DNA of 64,000 nucleotides, taken from Lycorma delicatula (lineage: Eukaryota; Arthropoda; Insecta; Hemiptera; Fulgoridae). The position numbers were made by a program, and so were the translations under genes. Location of the stretch: assembly GCF_047948215.1 (NCBI RefSeq), contig NC_134455.1, positions 295,012,647 to 295,076,646 of the forward strand, given 5' to 3'. Position 1 is the first letter of the stretch; each line of letters begins with the position of its first letter. The notes under the pieces are model-generated. The model was given only the letters and a program-made list of their open reading frames with translations. It did no database searches and was not told the DNA's origin. Of this stretch, positions 14,301 through 23,419 are shown piece by piece.

Positions 14301-17300
14301 GTAATGTATGAAATGCATCTTAAACAGCGTCTCTTATACAAATGTCAATATCAACCTTTACACATGGTAATAGGGATGGCTGCATGGCGCACACCATTTT
14401 CACAGATGAGGCTACAGCAATTGAATGATCACCCTTCTACCAAGTGCCATTAAGAATCAGAAAATGGAATGTCTTACCACTACTACAAAGTGGAAAACTT
14501 CAGAATGAAAAGAATGAGATGGTCAAAAATAACTTAGATGTACTTGGTATGTGTGAAATGAGATGGAAAGGAAATGGAGAGATATCAAGCAGGGATTTCC
14601 AGTTTTACTTTTCAGGGGCAGAAAGGTACAGTAGTAATGGAGGAGGTATACTGATAATTAAGAAACTGGAAAAGAATTAAATGTTGAGTTTGTTGATGAA
14701 AGGCTGGTGATGATGAGTATAAAAGAGAGAAGATATTGATATTATAATAACTCAAGTGTATATCCCAACCATTCAGCACACAAATGAAGAAATACAACAG
14801 TGTTACGAAAAGATAGAAGAGTCAATTGGGAAAGAAAAGAAGGGGGCATGTGTAGTGATACAAGGTGATTGGAATGTTATGGTTGGAGAGGGAAGAGAAA
14901 TAAGGCAGTGGAAAAATATGGTCTAAGAATTAGAAATGAAGAAGAAAGGCTGGTTAGATTCTGTATGGAGAAGGAATTAATGCTGGGTAACACTCTGTTT
15001 GAAAATCATAAAAGAAGATGTATGTGGGTTTCACGAATGAACAGATAAAAATATCAAATTGATTATATTATATTACAGTGAAGACTTAGAAATTGTTTAA
15101 AGAATGCTAAGGTGTATCCAGGTGCACATGTAAATTAAGATCACAATCTAGTTGTAGTAGAAGTGATAATTAGGCTCAAGAAAATTGGGAGTAGCAGGAT
15201 AGATTAATATGATTTGGAAAAGCTAAGGGAACAGGAAATAGAAAAAGTGATGCTAGAAAATGAGAATGGAAGATAAGCCAAGTAATGCAAATGATAAGTA
15301 AATGAAAATTAAGAAGAATTTAAAGGAAACAGAAAAAGAAACAATAGGGTTTAAGAACAGGAACAGAATAAGAAAAGAGTGTTGGTTTACACGTGAAATG
15401 TTAGACAAGACAAATGAAAGAAGAAAGTGGAAAAATGTACAAACAGAAGAAGGTAGAAGGAAATATAGAAGGTTGAATAATGAAATAAGAAGGTATTCAT
15501 AGAAAAATGGCAGCTATCGAATGGCAATAATTTTATTTTTTTTTTTTTTTAGGGCGAAAAACGATTGGACGTTATCATCGCCCGGAAAATAAATAAATAA
15601 ATAAAAGTAATTAAAACTTAAAACTACTATCACAGGAAGCAAAATCCGGAATGGGTGTAAAAGGCCCATTCTCGGATAACAAAAACACTAACATGTAACT
15701 TAAAACTACGTTAAAAACTATCATATTAAAAATAAATAAAACTTAAAACTAAAAAAAAAAGAGATAAAACTTAAAACTATTATGTTTAAAGTCTTACAAC
15801 TAATATCACAAAAATCTTACAACTAATATCACAGACGAATTTAAAAAACATAAAAAAAAAAAAAAAAATATGAATATATATATATATAAAAAATTCTGAT
15901 AGGGAGTGTAAAAGGCTCGCTACTCGGATAACAAAAACAATACATAGGACTAGAGTAATTGAATTTTTTGTATTAACCCTATACTACGCAAAAACAGAAA
16001 CATCCGGTTTAAAACCTCTTTATCATTACACAAGATACCACGGATGTTTCTGGGTAGTTTAAATTTACGACGCAATGCCGCATAACATATGCAGTCCACG
16101 AGTATGAGTGCAGTCACGCGGCAGTTGCATCGTGCGCATAGAGGTGCTTGTCCTCTTGTAAACAGGTACTCGTGTGTCCTATCCGCAATCGACAGAAAAC
16201 TACTTCCTCACGCCGGGGTTTTCTGTATGAGGAGTCCCATGGTAACAAAATAGTAGAATAGAGACATTTACTGCAATAGCAGGAATGACAGTGGTTAGTT
16301 GAATTCTTGTAGCTGACACCCCATTCTTCATGAAAATCGCTACTCCACCACTCTCCCTACTGTCTACTAGGCAGTCGTATCTCTCGCAGAAGTATCCTCT
16401 AAGTGTAATTCGGTCATGTTGTAGAAGGTGAGTTTCTTGGAAACACATGATTAGTGGATCATGTGTGTGCGCTAGTACTCTAATATCTTCAATGCGGGAC
16501 CGAATACCTCTAACATTCCACTGAATAATGTTCATAAGTGTAAAAAATAAATAAAAAAATAAATTTCGGAAATTATATAAAAATTAGTTGTACGTGATTC
16601 GGTTTTTTTTTTGTATTTTTTATTTTAAAGAACTCCGATGCCCTAGGGTCGGGTGGTTCTTCAACCATATCCTCCAGTATATGAAGTGATGGTGGAGGAG
16701 ATTTATTTGAATGGGATGCTGTAGTTGACATCCCAGAAGAGATAGTTATGTGGGTTCCCTTTATGGGGAGCTTATTAGGTGGCTTACTGCCAGCTGTGAT
16801 AGTCGCTATTCGTGGCGGTACGACTTTGGGAATAGGAACTTTCGTATGTATCATACTGTTTGATTCACTAGCTGCGACGGAGGACTTTTTATTCATTTTT
16901 GTCAGCTCTGAGATAGTGGCTGTAAGTGAAGCTACTTGATCAGATAGCATCTGAACAAGTTTCTTAAGCTCATTGCAGGATCCGCACTGCTGATTATTAG
17001 CATTTGTAGGAATCTGTTTAGATGTAGCGGTGGCAAAAGATACGTCTGGTTTAACCAGGTTCTGTGAATTGTTTATCTTTTTATATTCTCTACGTGCAGC
17101 CGGAAAAGATAGTTTTTGCTCCGTACAGATTTTGAGAATTGCCTTTTCTTCTTTAAAAGTTGGGCAATCTCGGGAGCGGGCTGTATGTGGACCACTGCAG
17201 TTTGCGCATTTTTCACTTTCTTCGCAGTTAGTGTCAGTGTGACCTTCTTTAGCACATCGAGCACAGATCTCAGTTTTTGTACAAGATGTTGTAGTATGAC

Positions 17301-20300
17301 CAAAACCTTGGCATCTGAAACATCGCCGTGGGTTGGGTATGAATGGTCGTACCGGAACCGAGAGGTAACCCACTTTAATCTTCTCTGGTGGAACAGGGAG
17401 ATTGAATGTTAATATAAGAGACGGTGTCAGTTCTTCTGTTCCGTTCTGCCGTTTCATTATACGTTTCACTTCAACAACATCTTGGTGGCAAAGCTCATCA
17501 ACTATTTCCGAGATATCTATATCTAGAAGGTCTCTACAAAAAATTACACCCCGGCTCGTATTTAACGTTTTGTGGCATTCTGCACTTATATTTATACCAC
17601 CCATATTACGGAGACGTAAGATCGACTCTGTTCATCGTTGAATGTTTCAACCAGAATCGATCCGTCGCGTAATTTCCTGATATTCTTTGGGGAGCCACTT
17701 GCACCTGTTATGGTTTTGTTAATTAAGAAAGGTGAAACCTTTTGACGGGAGCCACCTTCCTGACTATTTCTGAGAACAACGAATCTAATATTTTTATATT
17801 TCGATTCCAAGAAATTCTCTTCAGTAGGACTTTTATCCTCGTCAGTCGAAGCTGATAGAGGTCTCTTCGCAAGACTTAATTTGGTGGTTTTTTCAGATGG
17901 ACCACCAACCATCATTGTGTTTGTTGTTGGAACTGAAATTTTGGTCCCACGAGTACCGGCGAAAAATGGACCACTCCAGCAGAGCGCACGCGTACTGGAG
18001 CTAGAGCTAAATACAACTGGGTTCGCCCTGGTGCCCAGAGAACATCGTTCGAGACTCACTACGTAGAGCCATTCACCCACCGGCACGATTTGTTCCCACC
18101 TTGGGTTACGGTTGCGTTTCGTAAGATGTCGTAACACCACCGAGTGTAAATGTAAGAAATATCGGTGTAGGTTGTTGTTGTATAATTGTGTATGTTGTAA
18201 TTTATGTAGTGTTCTTGGTGTAGTATATGTGTAAAATGTAAAGTGTTCCGCAGCTCATTGTATAGTGGGAAGGAAAGCTGCGGAGGCTAGGCCCGTGGGG
18301 ACGCCAACCCCCAAAGTCTTAAAGAATAAGACTCCCCGTCGGGGCTTCACAAATGTTACCACTAATTCATCTCATCATGCTAATCATTCATCTCATCTTC
18401 TGAAGCAATACCTAATGGTGGTCCCAAGAGTTAAATAAAAAAGAAAAAGATTAAAAGTTTAAATTAGTTTCTATTTATTTTTCAACGCATGAAGAACAGT
18501 TCATTATTGTAATCAATATATATATATATATATAATTGTGTGTGTGTGTGTGTGTGTGTGTGAACACTTTTTGTCTCAAATTTTGAATTTGATCTCAGAT
18601 TTAGATTAAGAAGGTATTGATTAAGAGAATTCCAGAAATACAGAAATGGCCATATCAAACTCATGTTTACCTCGAAATGGCCACCAAAATTAGTATTTTG
18701 TAATAATCAAGTTATTTAATAATAATAATAATCAAGTATTTTGTAGATATCAAGTTGGTTCAAATACACTAATCTTAAGGTTTACTAAAATCCATAAAAT
18801 ATATAAATATCAATTTTGTAAAAAAAGTGAAAGACCCCAAAATGATGGAAAAAATAACTTTTTAATAATATAAAAAAAATATCTATTTGCCATAAAACCA
18901 CCAAAACAAAGAGATAAATAAATTATATTAACCTAACATAAAAAATTAGCTTACTTATCGTAAATTATATTAACTTAGCATTATTGTAAAATGAATAATT
19001 GAGAGAATAATAATAATAATAATGTTCATTCTTGAAATCCTTACTAGACTTTTCATTGAAAACTGGTTAATTTTCATTGCTTATTATATTCATATATCTG
19101 TAAATGTTTCTAAAAGTGTTTGTTTTTTTAATTTCTGTTTGCAATTCCTATGTAGAATTTTTTACAATTACACTCTTTGTATTCATTCTATTTTATAAAC
19201 TCCTGTATCATTATATACTATAACTAAATTTTCCATTTAGATAATTAGAAACTCTGTAGCAAATTTTACACAAAAATGTTTCTATGTAAAGCAGTTAATT
19301 GGAAAAATTAATTTTATACATAAAAATAATTAAGTTACTCTTTCAACAGATGTGTTGACAAAATTAGCAGAACTTAACCGTGGTATGGGTTTTTTAAACT
19401 GGAGTTTTTCTAATTATTCAAATCTTGAAAATGTTATTGCTGTTCAACAGAAACATGCATCCACCTAATAATAATTATTAACAGCATGGTTATAACAAAA
19501 AAAAACAGTGTTATATACATTATTAATGATTATCTATGAAAATCATTGATCTCCTGAATTTCAGAACACTAACATTTTATTTAAAACAATGTACATTAGC
19601 AGCACATGTATAGTTTAAATTTTCAACAAAACAATGTGGCATCAGTTCAGATCGCATTGGTACAGTCTGTTTTATGGAAAGAATAGAAGGAAAGTAGAAT
19701 TTTTTTTTAATTCACAGAAGTACTTATTGAGAAAGTAATGAAATATGAGCACAAAGGATATTGAAGAAGATTAAATAGGCAGGTAACGCTTGAAAAATAA
19801 GTTAAAGAGACCAGAAATTTAATCAGAACAATTCATAAGAATAAGAAAGCTAACTGGAACTAACTCATATCATAAGAGGGTACATTAAAACATTGATAGA
19901 AGGATCAGTAGAACATGCAAAAAAAAAATAGAGGTCAGAAGAGTAAAAATGATAGATAACCTAAATGGAAATAAAAGCTTTTTGGATCTTAAGTTAAGCT
20001 GAGAAAGGGACGGCAAATACCATATGATTATAGATTGTTACATTTCGCTGGTAAAGGATGAATTGACTTATTTATTGTTTTAACTACAAGTATTAGTTTT
20101 CCGTAAACTTCCAAATTTAATCGATATCGAAGCGCTTCTTTCTGTTTTGTTCCACTAGAGTAGGGAAGTTGATACTGTTAAGTCTTCAATAAAGTAAAAA
20201 TCATCTGAAAAAAATAGAAATAATATCTTACCTTTAGTATATATTCACCTTTGTCATATAAAGGTAGAAAATAGTAGCCATTGTTTGGTGCACATTCTGT

Positions 20301-22433
20301 CTGATCTTTTAAACTACCTTGTTTGGTATATCTGAAAAAGTCATTTTACATATTAATATTTTTTACTCAGATTGTTAATATTATTATTAATATTCTATAT
20401 ATCAGATTAAATATCTCATAAAAAATTTAATAAATCTTAATAAAAGTAAATATATATATTTCATTTAAAAAAAAAATTATGTGATTAATATTTATGGACT
20501 GAAGAACAGCACATCTATAAAAAATATCCTGGATTTTAAAAATCTATATCCTAGTTTTATAAATCCATATCAAACTCATTAAGTAAGCTACAAGCATTAT
20601 GTTTATGTAAGAATAATTAATAAATTCAAAAGTTTTAGTTACATGAACATTATATTTATCTGTCAACAGTTTCCATGATCATTATGTCCTAGAGTGAAAA
20701 TGATAGAAAGACTTGAACTGAGCAGTATCATGATAACTACACGTAATTTGGTTTCTTGAAACTTTTATCAGTTGTTACTGTTTAAAAAAAATTCTATAAT
20801 AGTCATCTCATAAAAAAAAAAAACATCACTGAAGAGGTCAACAACACCTGAACACAACGTGAAAGAATTCAAAGTTTTATAAACTCATGCTTAAAAAAAT
20901 CATTAACATGACAAAGATTACAGTATAGAATTACTCACCATTAATAAAATAATCCATAAAAGACCATTAAAAGAAAACAAATAAATTTTGCACAAGATGA
21001 ATGCTGACAATAAAATTACAAGATATGACAGCATAGTGTACATACTAAATAAGATCTCTTCTTGAAAAATGTAATTACTGCTGATGAACTGGCATGGAAG
21101 AGGCCTTCCATACTAATGACTTGGTTATCAGTAACTGTAAAATTTGGAAGTAAGACTAACCACATGAAATCATTCATCATCGACACAATTCTCCAAACAC
21201 TAATGTTCAGTGTGATTTGATGAAAGATACTCATTTCAATTAAAATATTTTCAATGGAGGTACATACAAAGGGGTATGTTTTGAAATAAATTAGAAATCT
21301 AGAAGATGCTCAAGAACAGTTTACCCCAAAATATAAAATTATATGGTCATACTTGCAAACAGTAAAAACCACAGCTACACACAAAAATGTCATTATGGCA
21401 ACTGAAAGATATTCCCCAAACATATCCTCGCAATTACACATAAAATATTGCTCAAAACAATTTTACCAAGAACCTGTGCTTATAAATCCTGTTATATGGA
21501 TATTTAATCGATATGTGCAATATGAACATTGTAATGTAAATATGTAAAAAGGTTCATCTCAACTGGCCAATAGTTTATAGATGAGATTACAAACTTTCTT
21601 CCTTAAATTAATTAACAAAACCACAAAGTGAAAAAATAAACTAAATAACACATCAGTAAAAATTTAATTTCACTTTATCAATCTACCTATAATAAACAGT
21701 TATAATAATAGATAACATCAACTTCTCGTTACTTCAGGCTCATGAGAAAAACTTTAAAAAACAATTGCATATCAATTTAAAAGTTATTATTAATGCCATA
21801 AGGGCAAGAAACCAGGAAGAATTTGGAGAGTTTTCTGTTACTAAATTCTTTTCTAAACAGTTGTTAAACCCACGGCTTAATAACAAAATTTGGGCAACAC
21901 CACAATACTTGCATTCGGCCTGAATCTACAAACTTAAGGACAAAAAAGTTTTCTAAGAAATGTCTAAACACAAGATTTTCTTTTGACATAATTTTTGTGA
22001 TTAATGAACAATCACGGCTTGCAATCAACCTGACAGACAAATTAAACTGAAAATCGAGGCCAAAATGAACGTAAACAATTGCTTTTACACTCTCATAACA
22101 AAAGCACAAAAATTATACTAGTGAGTAACAAAATCGTACATCGAGAATTCAAATTAGTATACCATAACCTATAAAGAATCACTTAAGCTATAACGGAGCA
22201 GTTCATAAATTAAAAAAATCACTCTTAATGTTAACAAAATAAAATTAACTACAGTAGAAGGATAACTATAATTTATACAATTGGCAAACTTACAGTTTTA
22301 TTACTATTTCTGAAAAGTTTACTTCGATTTCACTTTTCACAAAACCATTACAGCCTAGTATTTCATCGCATTGTACTAGAATAGGAATTCTTAACACACT
22401 AATAAGAATTAAAAGAAAACATTTCAGAAACAT
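2809..22433 (-). CDS. NOMO: Nodal modulator (NOMO), 5' part of gene, five coding exons
   Basis: NOMO is a large single-pass ER membrane protein with many Ig-like/carboxypeptidase-regulatory-like repeats. It works with nicalin and TMEM147 at the ER translocon. CDS segments are 22433-22294, 20331-20232, 12008-11880, 8302-8145 and 2992-2809, joined with phases 2, 0, 0 and 2. The ~237 residues run colinear with vertebrate NOMO. They comprise a signal peptide (about 1-22), ILGCNGFVKSEIEVNFSEI, YTKQGSLKDQTECAPNNGYY, PPKGWTFEPSEVTLVVDG, SEHGPGDVKVELIG and VVTGYEVSGTVTSDNEPITG. The start is the ATG at 22433, which directly begins the hydrophobic signal sequence. All five introns carry GT donors and AG acceptors. 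The protein is about 1,200 residues in other animals, so most of the gene lies left of the window. Introns 2 to 4 are filled with transposons, but no exon is damaged. Confidence 0.93.
2993..3741. other. NOMO intron 4, left part
   Basis: AT-rich sequence with no recognised feature until the RTE target-site duplication at 3742. Confidence 0.5.
3751..6865 (-). mobile_element. RTE-family LINE, nearly full length, decayed
   Basis: The minus strand matches the RTE copy at 39766-43050 over almost all of its length. The poly-A tail appears as a T run at the left end, and the homologue of the 5' leader ends near 6865. A 9-base direct repeat, TCATATGTT, flanks it at 3742-3750 and 6866-6874, and looks like the target-site duplication. 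The reverse transcriptase portion includes [15 protein letters not shown]. Many stops and frameshifts make it non-coding. A short 9-base unit near CATCCTACA has expanded at about 3835-3862, and a palindromic insertion lies at 4361-4380. Confidence 0.88.
4610..5089 (-). pseudogene. RTE reverse transcriptase fragment
   Basis: This is the longest open stretch of the decayed RTE copy, about 159 codons. It carries [20 protein letters not shown] and [17 protein letters not shown], which are RT palm motifs. It ends where the frame breaks before the FADD catalytic box. Confidence 0.8.
6955..7790 (+). mobile_element. mariner-family transposon remnant
   Basis: Plus-strand fragments recall mariner transposase. 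A segment reading KIMSDAKERQWYCSIREGQM and then VHDEEHSGHQSV-like sequence matches the N-terminal HTH and linker. Near 7640, NDNTQPHSANQAVRQLEK matches the second catalytic aspartate block (HDNARPHTA type). Stops and frameshifts are frequent, and I could not find terminal inverted repeats. Confidence 0.7.
7830..7965 (-). mobile_element. tRNA-derived SINE (family B), head fragment
   Basis: On the minus strand this begins GACCTCCGTGACTGAGTAGG, followed by an A-box-like stretch with GGTAGCATC. A B-box-like TTTGAATCCTGG and then GGCATGGTATCTTTTCATGC follow. The same order of motifs occurs at 8688-8822, so it is a dispersed Pol III-type SINE. It is a fragment. Confidence 0.55.
8048..8110 (-). mobile_element. 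SINE family B, tail fragment
   Basis: The minus strand carries the block CACAAGCTTCAAGCTTATGT that ends the copy at 8688-8822. It lies about 35 bases from NOMO exon 4, on the exon's 3' side in the minus-strand direction. Confidence 0.5.
8145..8302 (-). CDS. NOMO: NOMO coding exon 4
   Basis: The exon has 158 bases and encodes residues 124-175 plus two bases of codon 176. It reads VVSTGSEHGPGDVKVELIGE, later GGFLFTPVLPGKYIVRTSHP, matching the end of the first NOMO repeat (KVLPGDYEILATHP in human). The acceptor is ATTTTCAG and the donor GTGAGT. Confidence 0.9.
8688..8822 (-). mobile_element. tRNA-derived SINE (family B), nearly complete copy
   Basis: The minus strand has an A-box-like GTGGAGTGGTAGCATCTGG, a B-box-like GGTTTTGAATG and a unique body ending CAAGATTCAAGCTTATGTGG. 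The order matches the two fragments at 7830-7965 and 8048-8110. The tRNA of origin is not clear. Internal substitutions indicate an old copy. Confidence 0.6.
8823..9589. other. NOMO intron 3, no recognised feature
   Basis: AT-rich sequence. I see no exon or transposase similarity. Confidence 0.45.
9590..10735 (-). mobile_element. mariner-family transposon, decayed
   Basis: Reading the minus strand gives mariner transposase pieces: VLCHHDNAPAHTS (second catalytic block), then LPYVLEFAPSNYFLFAHLKK (third block, AP.D..LF type) and WPTRRRFTSNDVV. The left end, GGATGTTCATAAGTTCTCAG, resembles a mariner terminal repeat, but its partner at the right end was not found. Frameshifts and stops rule out activity. 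A 10-bp hairpin lies at 10523-10549. Confidence 0.72.
11110..11135 (+). other. Potential G-quadruplex in NOMO intron 3
   Basis: Four or more runs of three or more G occur within 26 bases (GGG, CGA, GGGGGG, T, GGG, AAGGA, GGGGG), inside a longer purine tract at 11103-11148. This is exceptional in such an AT-rich intron. The G-rich strand is the NOMO template strand. Confidence 0.6.
11298..11360. repeat. (TA)n microsatellite
   Basis: About 30 uninterrupted TA dinucleotides. Length is likely to vary between individuals and between assemblies. Confidence 0.95.
11576..11657 (-). mobile_element. SINE family A, 5'-truncated copy with target duplication
   Basis: The minus strand carries the 3' end of SINE family A (compare 45778-46070): GTGTAGTC region, TTCATCCTCTGAAAGGTAAT, GAGGCTAAACAGGAAAAAGA. 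A perfect 12-base direct repeat, CATAATGTAACT, flanks it at 11564-11575 and 11658-11669, showing that it inserted as a truncated unit. Confidence 0.85.
11880..12008 (-). CDS. NOMO: NOMO coding exon 3
   Basis: The exon has 129 bases and encodes residues 81-123 in phase 0. It reads VDPPKGWTFEPSEVTLVVDG then KDINFIFKGFAITGK, close to EPPLGWSFEPTTVELHVDG and GDINFVFTGFSVNGK of human NOMO. The acceptor is CTTATTTCAG and the donor GTAATA. Confidence 0.92.
12106..13431 (-). mobile_element. Complete IS630/Tc1-mariner superfamily transposon
   Basis: The element is 1,326 bases long. Its terminal inverted repeats are 28 bases and perfect, starting CAGGGTGTCCCATATAAAAC (12106-12133 and 13404-13431), flanked by TA on both sides (12104-12105, 13432-13433). 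The TA duplication is the hallmark of this superfamily. A single disrupted transposase gene fills the minus strand. Perfect ends with a broken gene suggest a fairly recent, non-autonomous copy. Confidence 0.95.
12215..13252 (-). pseudogene. IS630/Tc1-like DDE transposase, broken
   Basis: The ATG at 13252 starts MVFSLDEHVFIVESYFSTKS and the reading ends HFQHLL at 12215, about 345 codons. It has an N-terminal HTH (LPNKSIRRLSAEINLSKSTV) and the three catalytic aspartate regions: FTDEVWFHLDGY, HDGATSHYAG and PPRSPDLTAANFF. It carries three lesions. A 21-base duplication near 13132-13166 introduces an in-frame stop, a frameshift near 12660 breaks the CAISRRK/INGPIFFEYT junction, and an extra base in a T run near 12407 breaks the FFLWG motif. 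The protein therefore cannot be made. Confidence 0.9.
13780..14430. repeat. Unclassified repeat-like segment
   Basis: The left edge GGTGTTCACAAAACCATTTC and the GGGGATGGTCCCCCT box look like a transposon end or untranslated region. No transposase can be read. I could not link it to a defined family. Confidence 0.3.
14440..15530 (+). mobile_element. RTE-type LINE, second subfamily, endonuclease region
   Basis: Plus-strand translation gives the AP-endonuclease of a CFDP2-like RTE: LRIRKWNVLPLLQSGKLQNE, LDVLGMCEMRWKGNGEISS, then VVIQGDWNVMVGEG, then RYQIDYI. These are the N, E, D.N and later endonuclease motifs. Frameshifts separate them. After about 15302 a basic pre-RT segment is open for 66 codons. 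The element stops where the jockey element begins, so it may have been interrupted or lost its 3' part. Confidence 0.8.
16195..16535 (-). pseudogene. jockey ORF2 endonuclease fragment
   Basis: It starts MNIIQWNVRGIRSRIEDIRV and contains the catalytic asparagine and the FQETHL glutamate motif, then GGVAIFMKNGVSATRI. After AVNVSI the sequence joins the ORF2 tail. Further left (about 15950-16190) the tail shows EYLFTRGQAPLCARCNC, a CCHC-like motif typical of the ORF2 C terminus, in another frame. Confidence 0.82.
16573..18140 (-). pseudogene. jockey ORF1 (gag-like) protein, one frameshift
   Basis: Two overlapping open frames (18140-17592 and 17604-16573) form one ORF1 broken by a single-base indel near 17610. 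The C-terminal half has three zinc knuckles: CFRCQGFGHTTTSC, CARCAKEGHTDTNC and CANCSGPHTARSRDC. A lysine-rich helix and a Ser/Thr/Pro-rich tail follow. ORF1 proteins of this clade bind nucleic acid and form the retrotransposition particle. A clean frame over 340 codons suggests modest age. Confidence 0.85.
18346..18450 (+). mobile_element. SINE family A, 3' tail fragment
   Basis: It carries ATCTTCTGAAGCAATACCTA, then ATGGTGGTCCC and an A/G-rich tail, matching the 3' end of family A copies at 45778-46070 and 63328-63618. The head is missing. Confidence 0.6.
18520..18561. repeat. (TA)n(TG)n microsatellite
   Basis: A TA run passes into about 12 TG dinucleotides. The alternating purine-pyrimidine order could adopt left-handed DNA. 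Confidence 0.9.
18562..19659. other. NOMO intron 2, no recognised feature
   Basis: AT-rich with short (AAT)n runs near 18718 and 19006. No coding similarity was seen. Confidence 0.45.
19660..20045 (+). mobile_element. RTE-type LINE, RT C-terminal fragment
   Basis: Plus-strand reading gives ETRNLIRTIHKNKKANWN, a GHIIRG-like box, LIEGSVEHAKKK and VKMIDNLNGNKSF in order. This order is typical of the end of CFDP2-like RTE proteins. It may be the distal part of the element at 14440-15530, but the RT core between them is not visible. Confidence 0.6.
20232..20331 (-). CDS. NOMO: NOMO coding exon 2
   Basis: The exon has 100 bases: the third base of Leu47, then YTKQGSLKDQTECAPNNGYY and FLPLYDKGEYILK. 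Human NOMO has YTKHGTLKYQTDCAPNNGYF and IPLYDKGDFILK here. The acceptor is CTTTTTCAG and the donor GTAAGA. Confidence 0.93.
20332..22293. other. NOMO intron 1
   Basis: About 1.96 kb between exons 1 and 2, AT-rich. I recognise no transposon or other feature; short open frames here lack coding character. Confidence 0.6.
22294..22433 (-). CDS. NOMO: NOMO coding exon 1 with signal peptide
   Basis: The exon has 140 bases. ATG at 22433 begins MFLKCFLLILISVLRIPILV, a basic residue followed by a hydrophobic stretch, with likely cleavage after QC. Next comes DEILGCNGFVKSEIEVNF, matching GCGGFVKSDVEINYS of human NOMO. The donor is GTAAGT in phase 2. The 5' UTR and promoter should lie just right of 22433; I see no clear TATA box. 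Confidence 0.93.
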
Positions 22434-22939
22434 GATGTTTTTACCACGTTATTTCGTTAGAAATCAACAATCGGATAAGTTTTAACGCGTAAAGTGCTTT
22501 ATCATGAAAAGGTTAACCCATGCTACTCAACACCTAACGTAATTAAATTGTACTATCGATAAGATATATTAGATATATCGAAATAAATTTGATTAACACA
22601 TTATGATAAAATACCATCGAATAATCTGACTAGTACAATTGATAGTAAAATCAGTCGATAAAAATGTTTAAGTATTTAACGATATCCGTTATTCAAATGT
22701 ACTTTGCATTAAAAAGTACATAGGTTTTCCGCGATCAGGTGGAAACAACTAGTGTTACCTTTTTGTGGATCAGTGATTTGATCTATTTTTTTATAACTTT
22801 CTGTTGTGGGTTAATCTACTCCAACATATTTACTACATTAAATTTTCGATAATCAGTTTTAATTTTCCTAAAAAGCACGACTCTAACAAGCCCACATGCT
22901 ATCACAGAGCCAGAACTTAAGCAGTTCAAAAGCCTCACG
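22434..22939. promoter_or_regulatory. Probable NOMO 5' UTR and upstream region
   Basis: This sequence is immediately upstream of the NOMO start codon on the minus strand and contains no recognised repeat until about 22940. No promoter motif could be assigned from sequence alone, so the call rests on position. Confidence 0.3.
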
Positions 22940-23385
22940 CAACTCAGTATAGGCTTAAAAAAGCCTGTTTTCCGAAAGAAAAACAAACAGAAGTAAGGTA
23001 AGGCTTAAGAAGGAGAAGCTGGGCCTATAAAGCCTTAAGACCTAAATCGACGTCAAGAAGCAACAGAAACATAAGAACACGATTATAGGAACTAAATTGC
23101 CACGGTCGTAACGGTAGGCTTAAGGAAGCCTGTATTCCTTTTTGACGAAGACAAGAAATAAGGTTTGAATAAAATTGAATACCTCATACTTATCCTTGTA
23201 CTAGAGCATCGATTAATGAGTGAGATTCAAGAAACCTGTATACCTCAACATCCTCTTATCGGGAGCAACAACATAAGAGGTAAAGCTTGTAAAGGCTGAA
23301 CACCTCAGTTTATATCATCTTCAGAACGGAACAAGGAGGTAAGACTTAAAATATCTGTATCCCTCAGGCTCCCCACGACGCACAC
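22940..23385. repeat. Degenerate ~58-bp tandem array
   Basis: A block of the form AGGYTTAARRAAGCCTGTAT followed by TMCCTC recurs near 22950, 23117, 23161, 23222, 23281 and 23340. The last four copies are spaced 58-61 bases apart. Each block is followed by a variable A/T/C segment. The array abuts the R1-like fragment on its 3' side, so it may be that element's 3' UTR. Confidence 0.6.
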
Positions 23386-23419
23386 TCAAACTTACACATC
23401 CACACACTCATCTACACGG

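Larger units (their letters stand above)
15541..18345 (-). mobile_element. jockey-clade LINE with large internal deletion
   Basis: The element reads on the minus strand from a GC-richer leader (about 18345-18141) through ORF1, the first ~95 codons of ORF2, then directly into the ORF2 C-terminal tail and a long 3' UTR ending in poly-A (a T run at 15535-15550). The ORF2 remnant jumps from the endonuclease domain to the RREEVVFCRLRIGHT region, so the end of the endonuclease, all of the RT and most of RNase H are missing. The 3' UTR carries many TTTTA/AAAAC runs. No clear target duplication was found. Confidence 0.85.

Noticed and set aside
16748..17672. Plus-strand frames of 60-98 codons
   Set aside because: They are antisense to jockey ORF1, whose zinc knuckles fix the coding strand.
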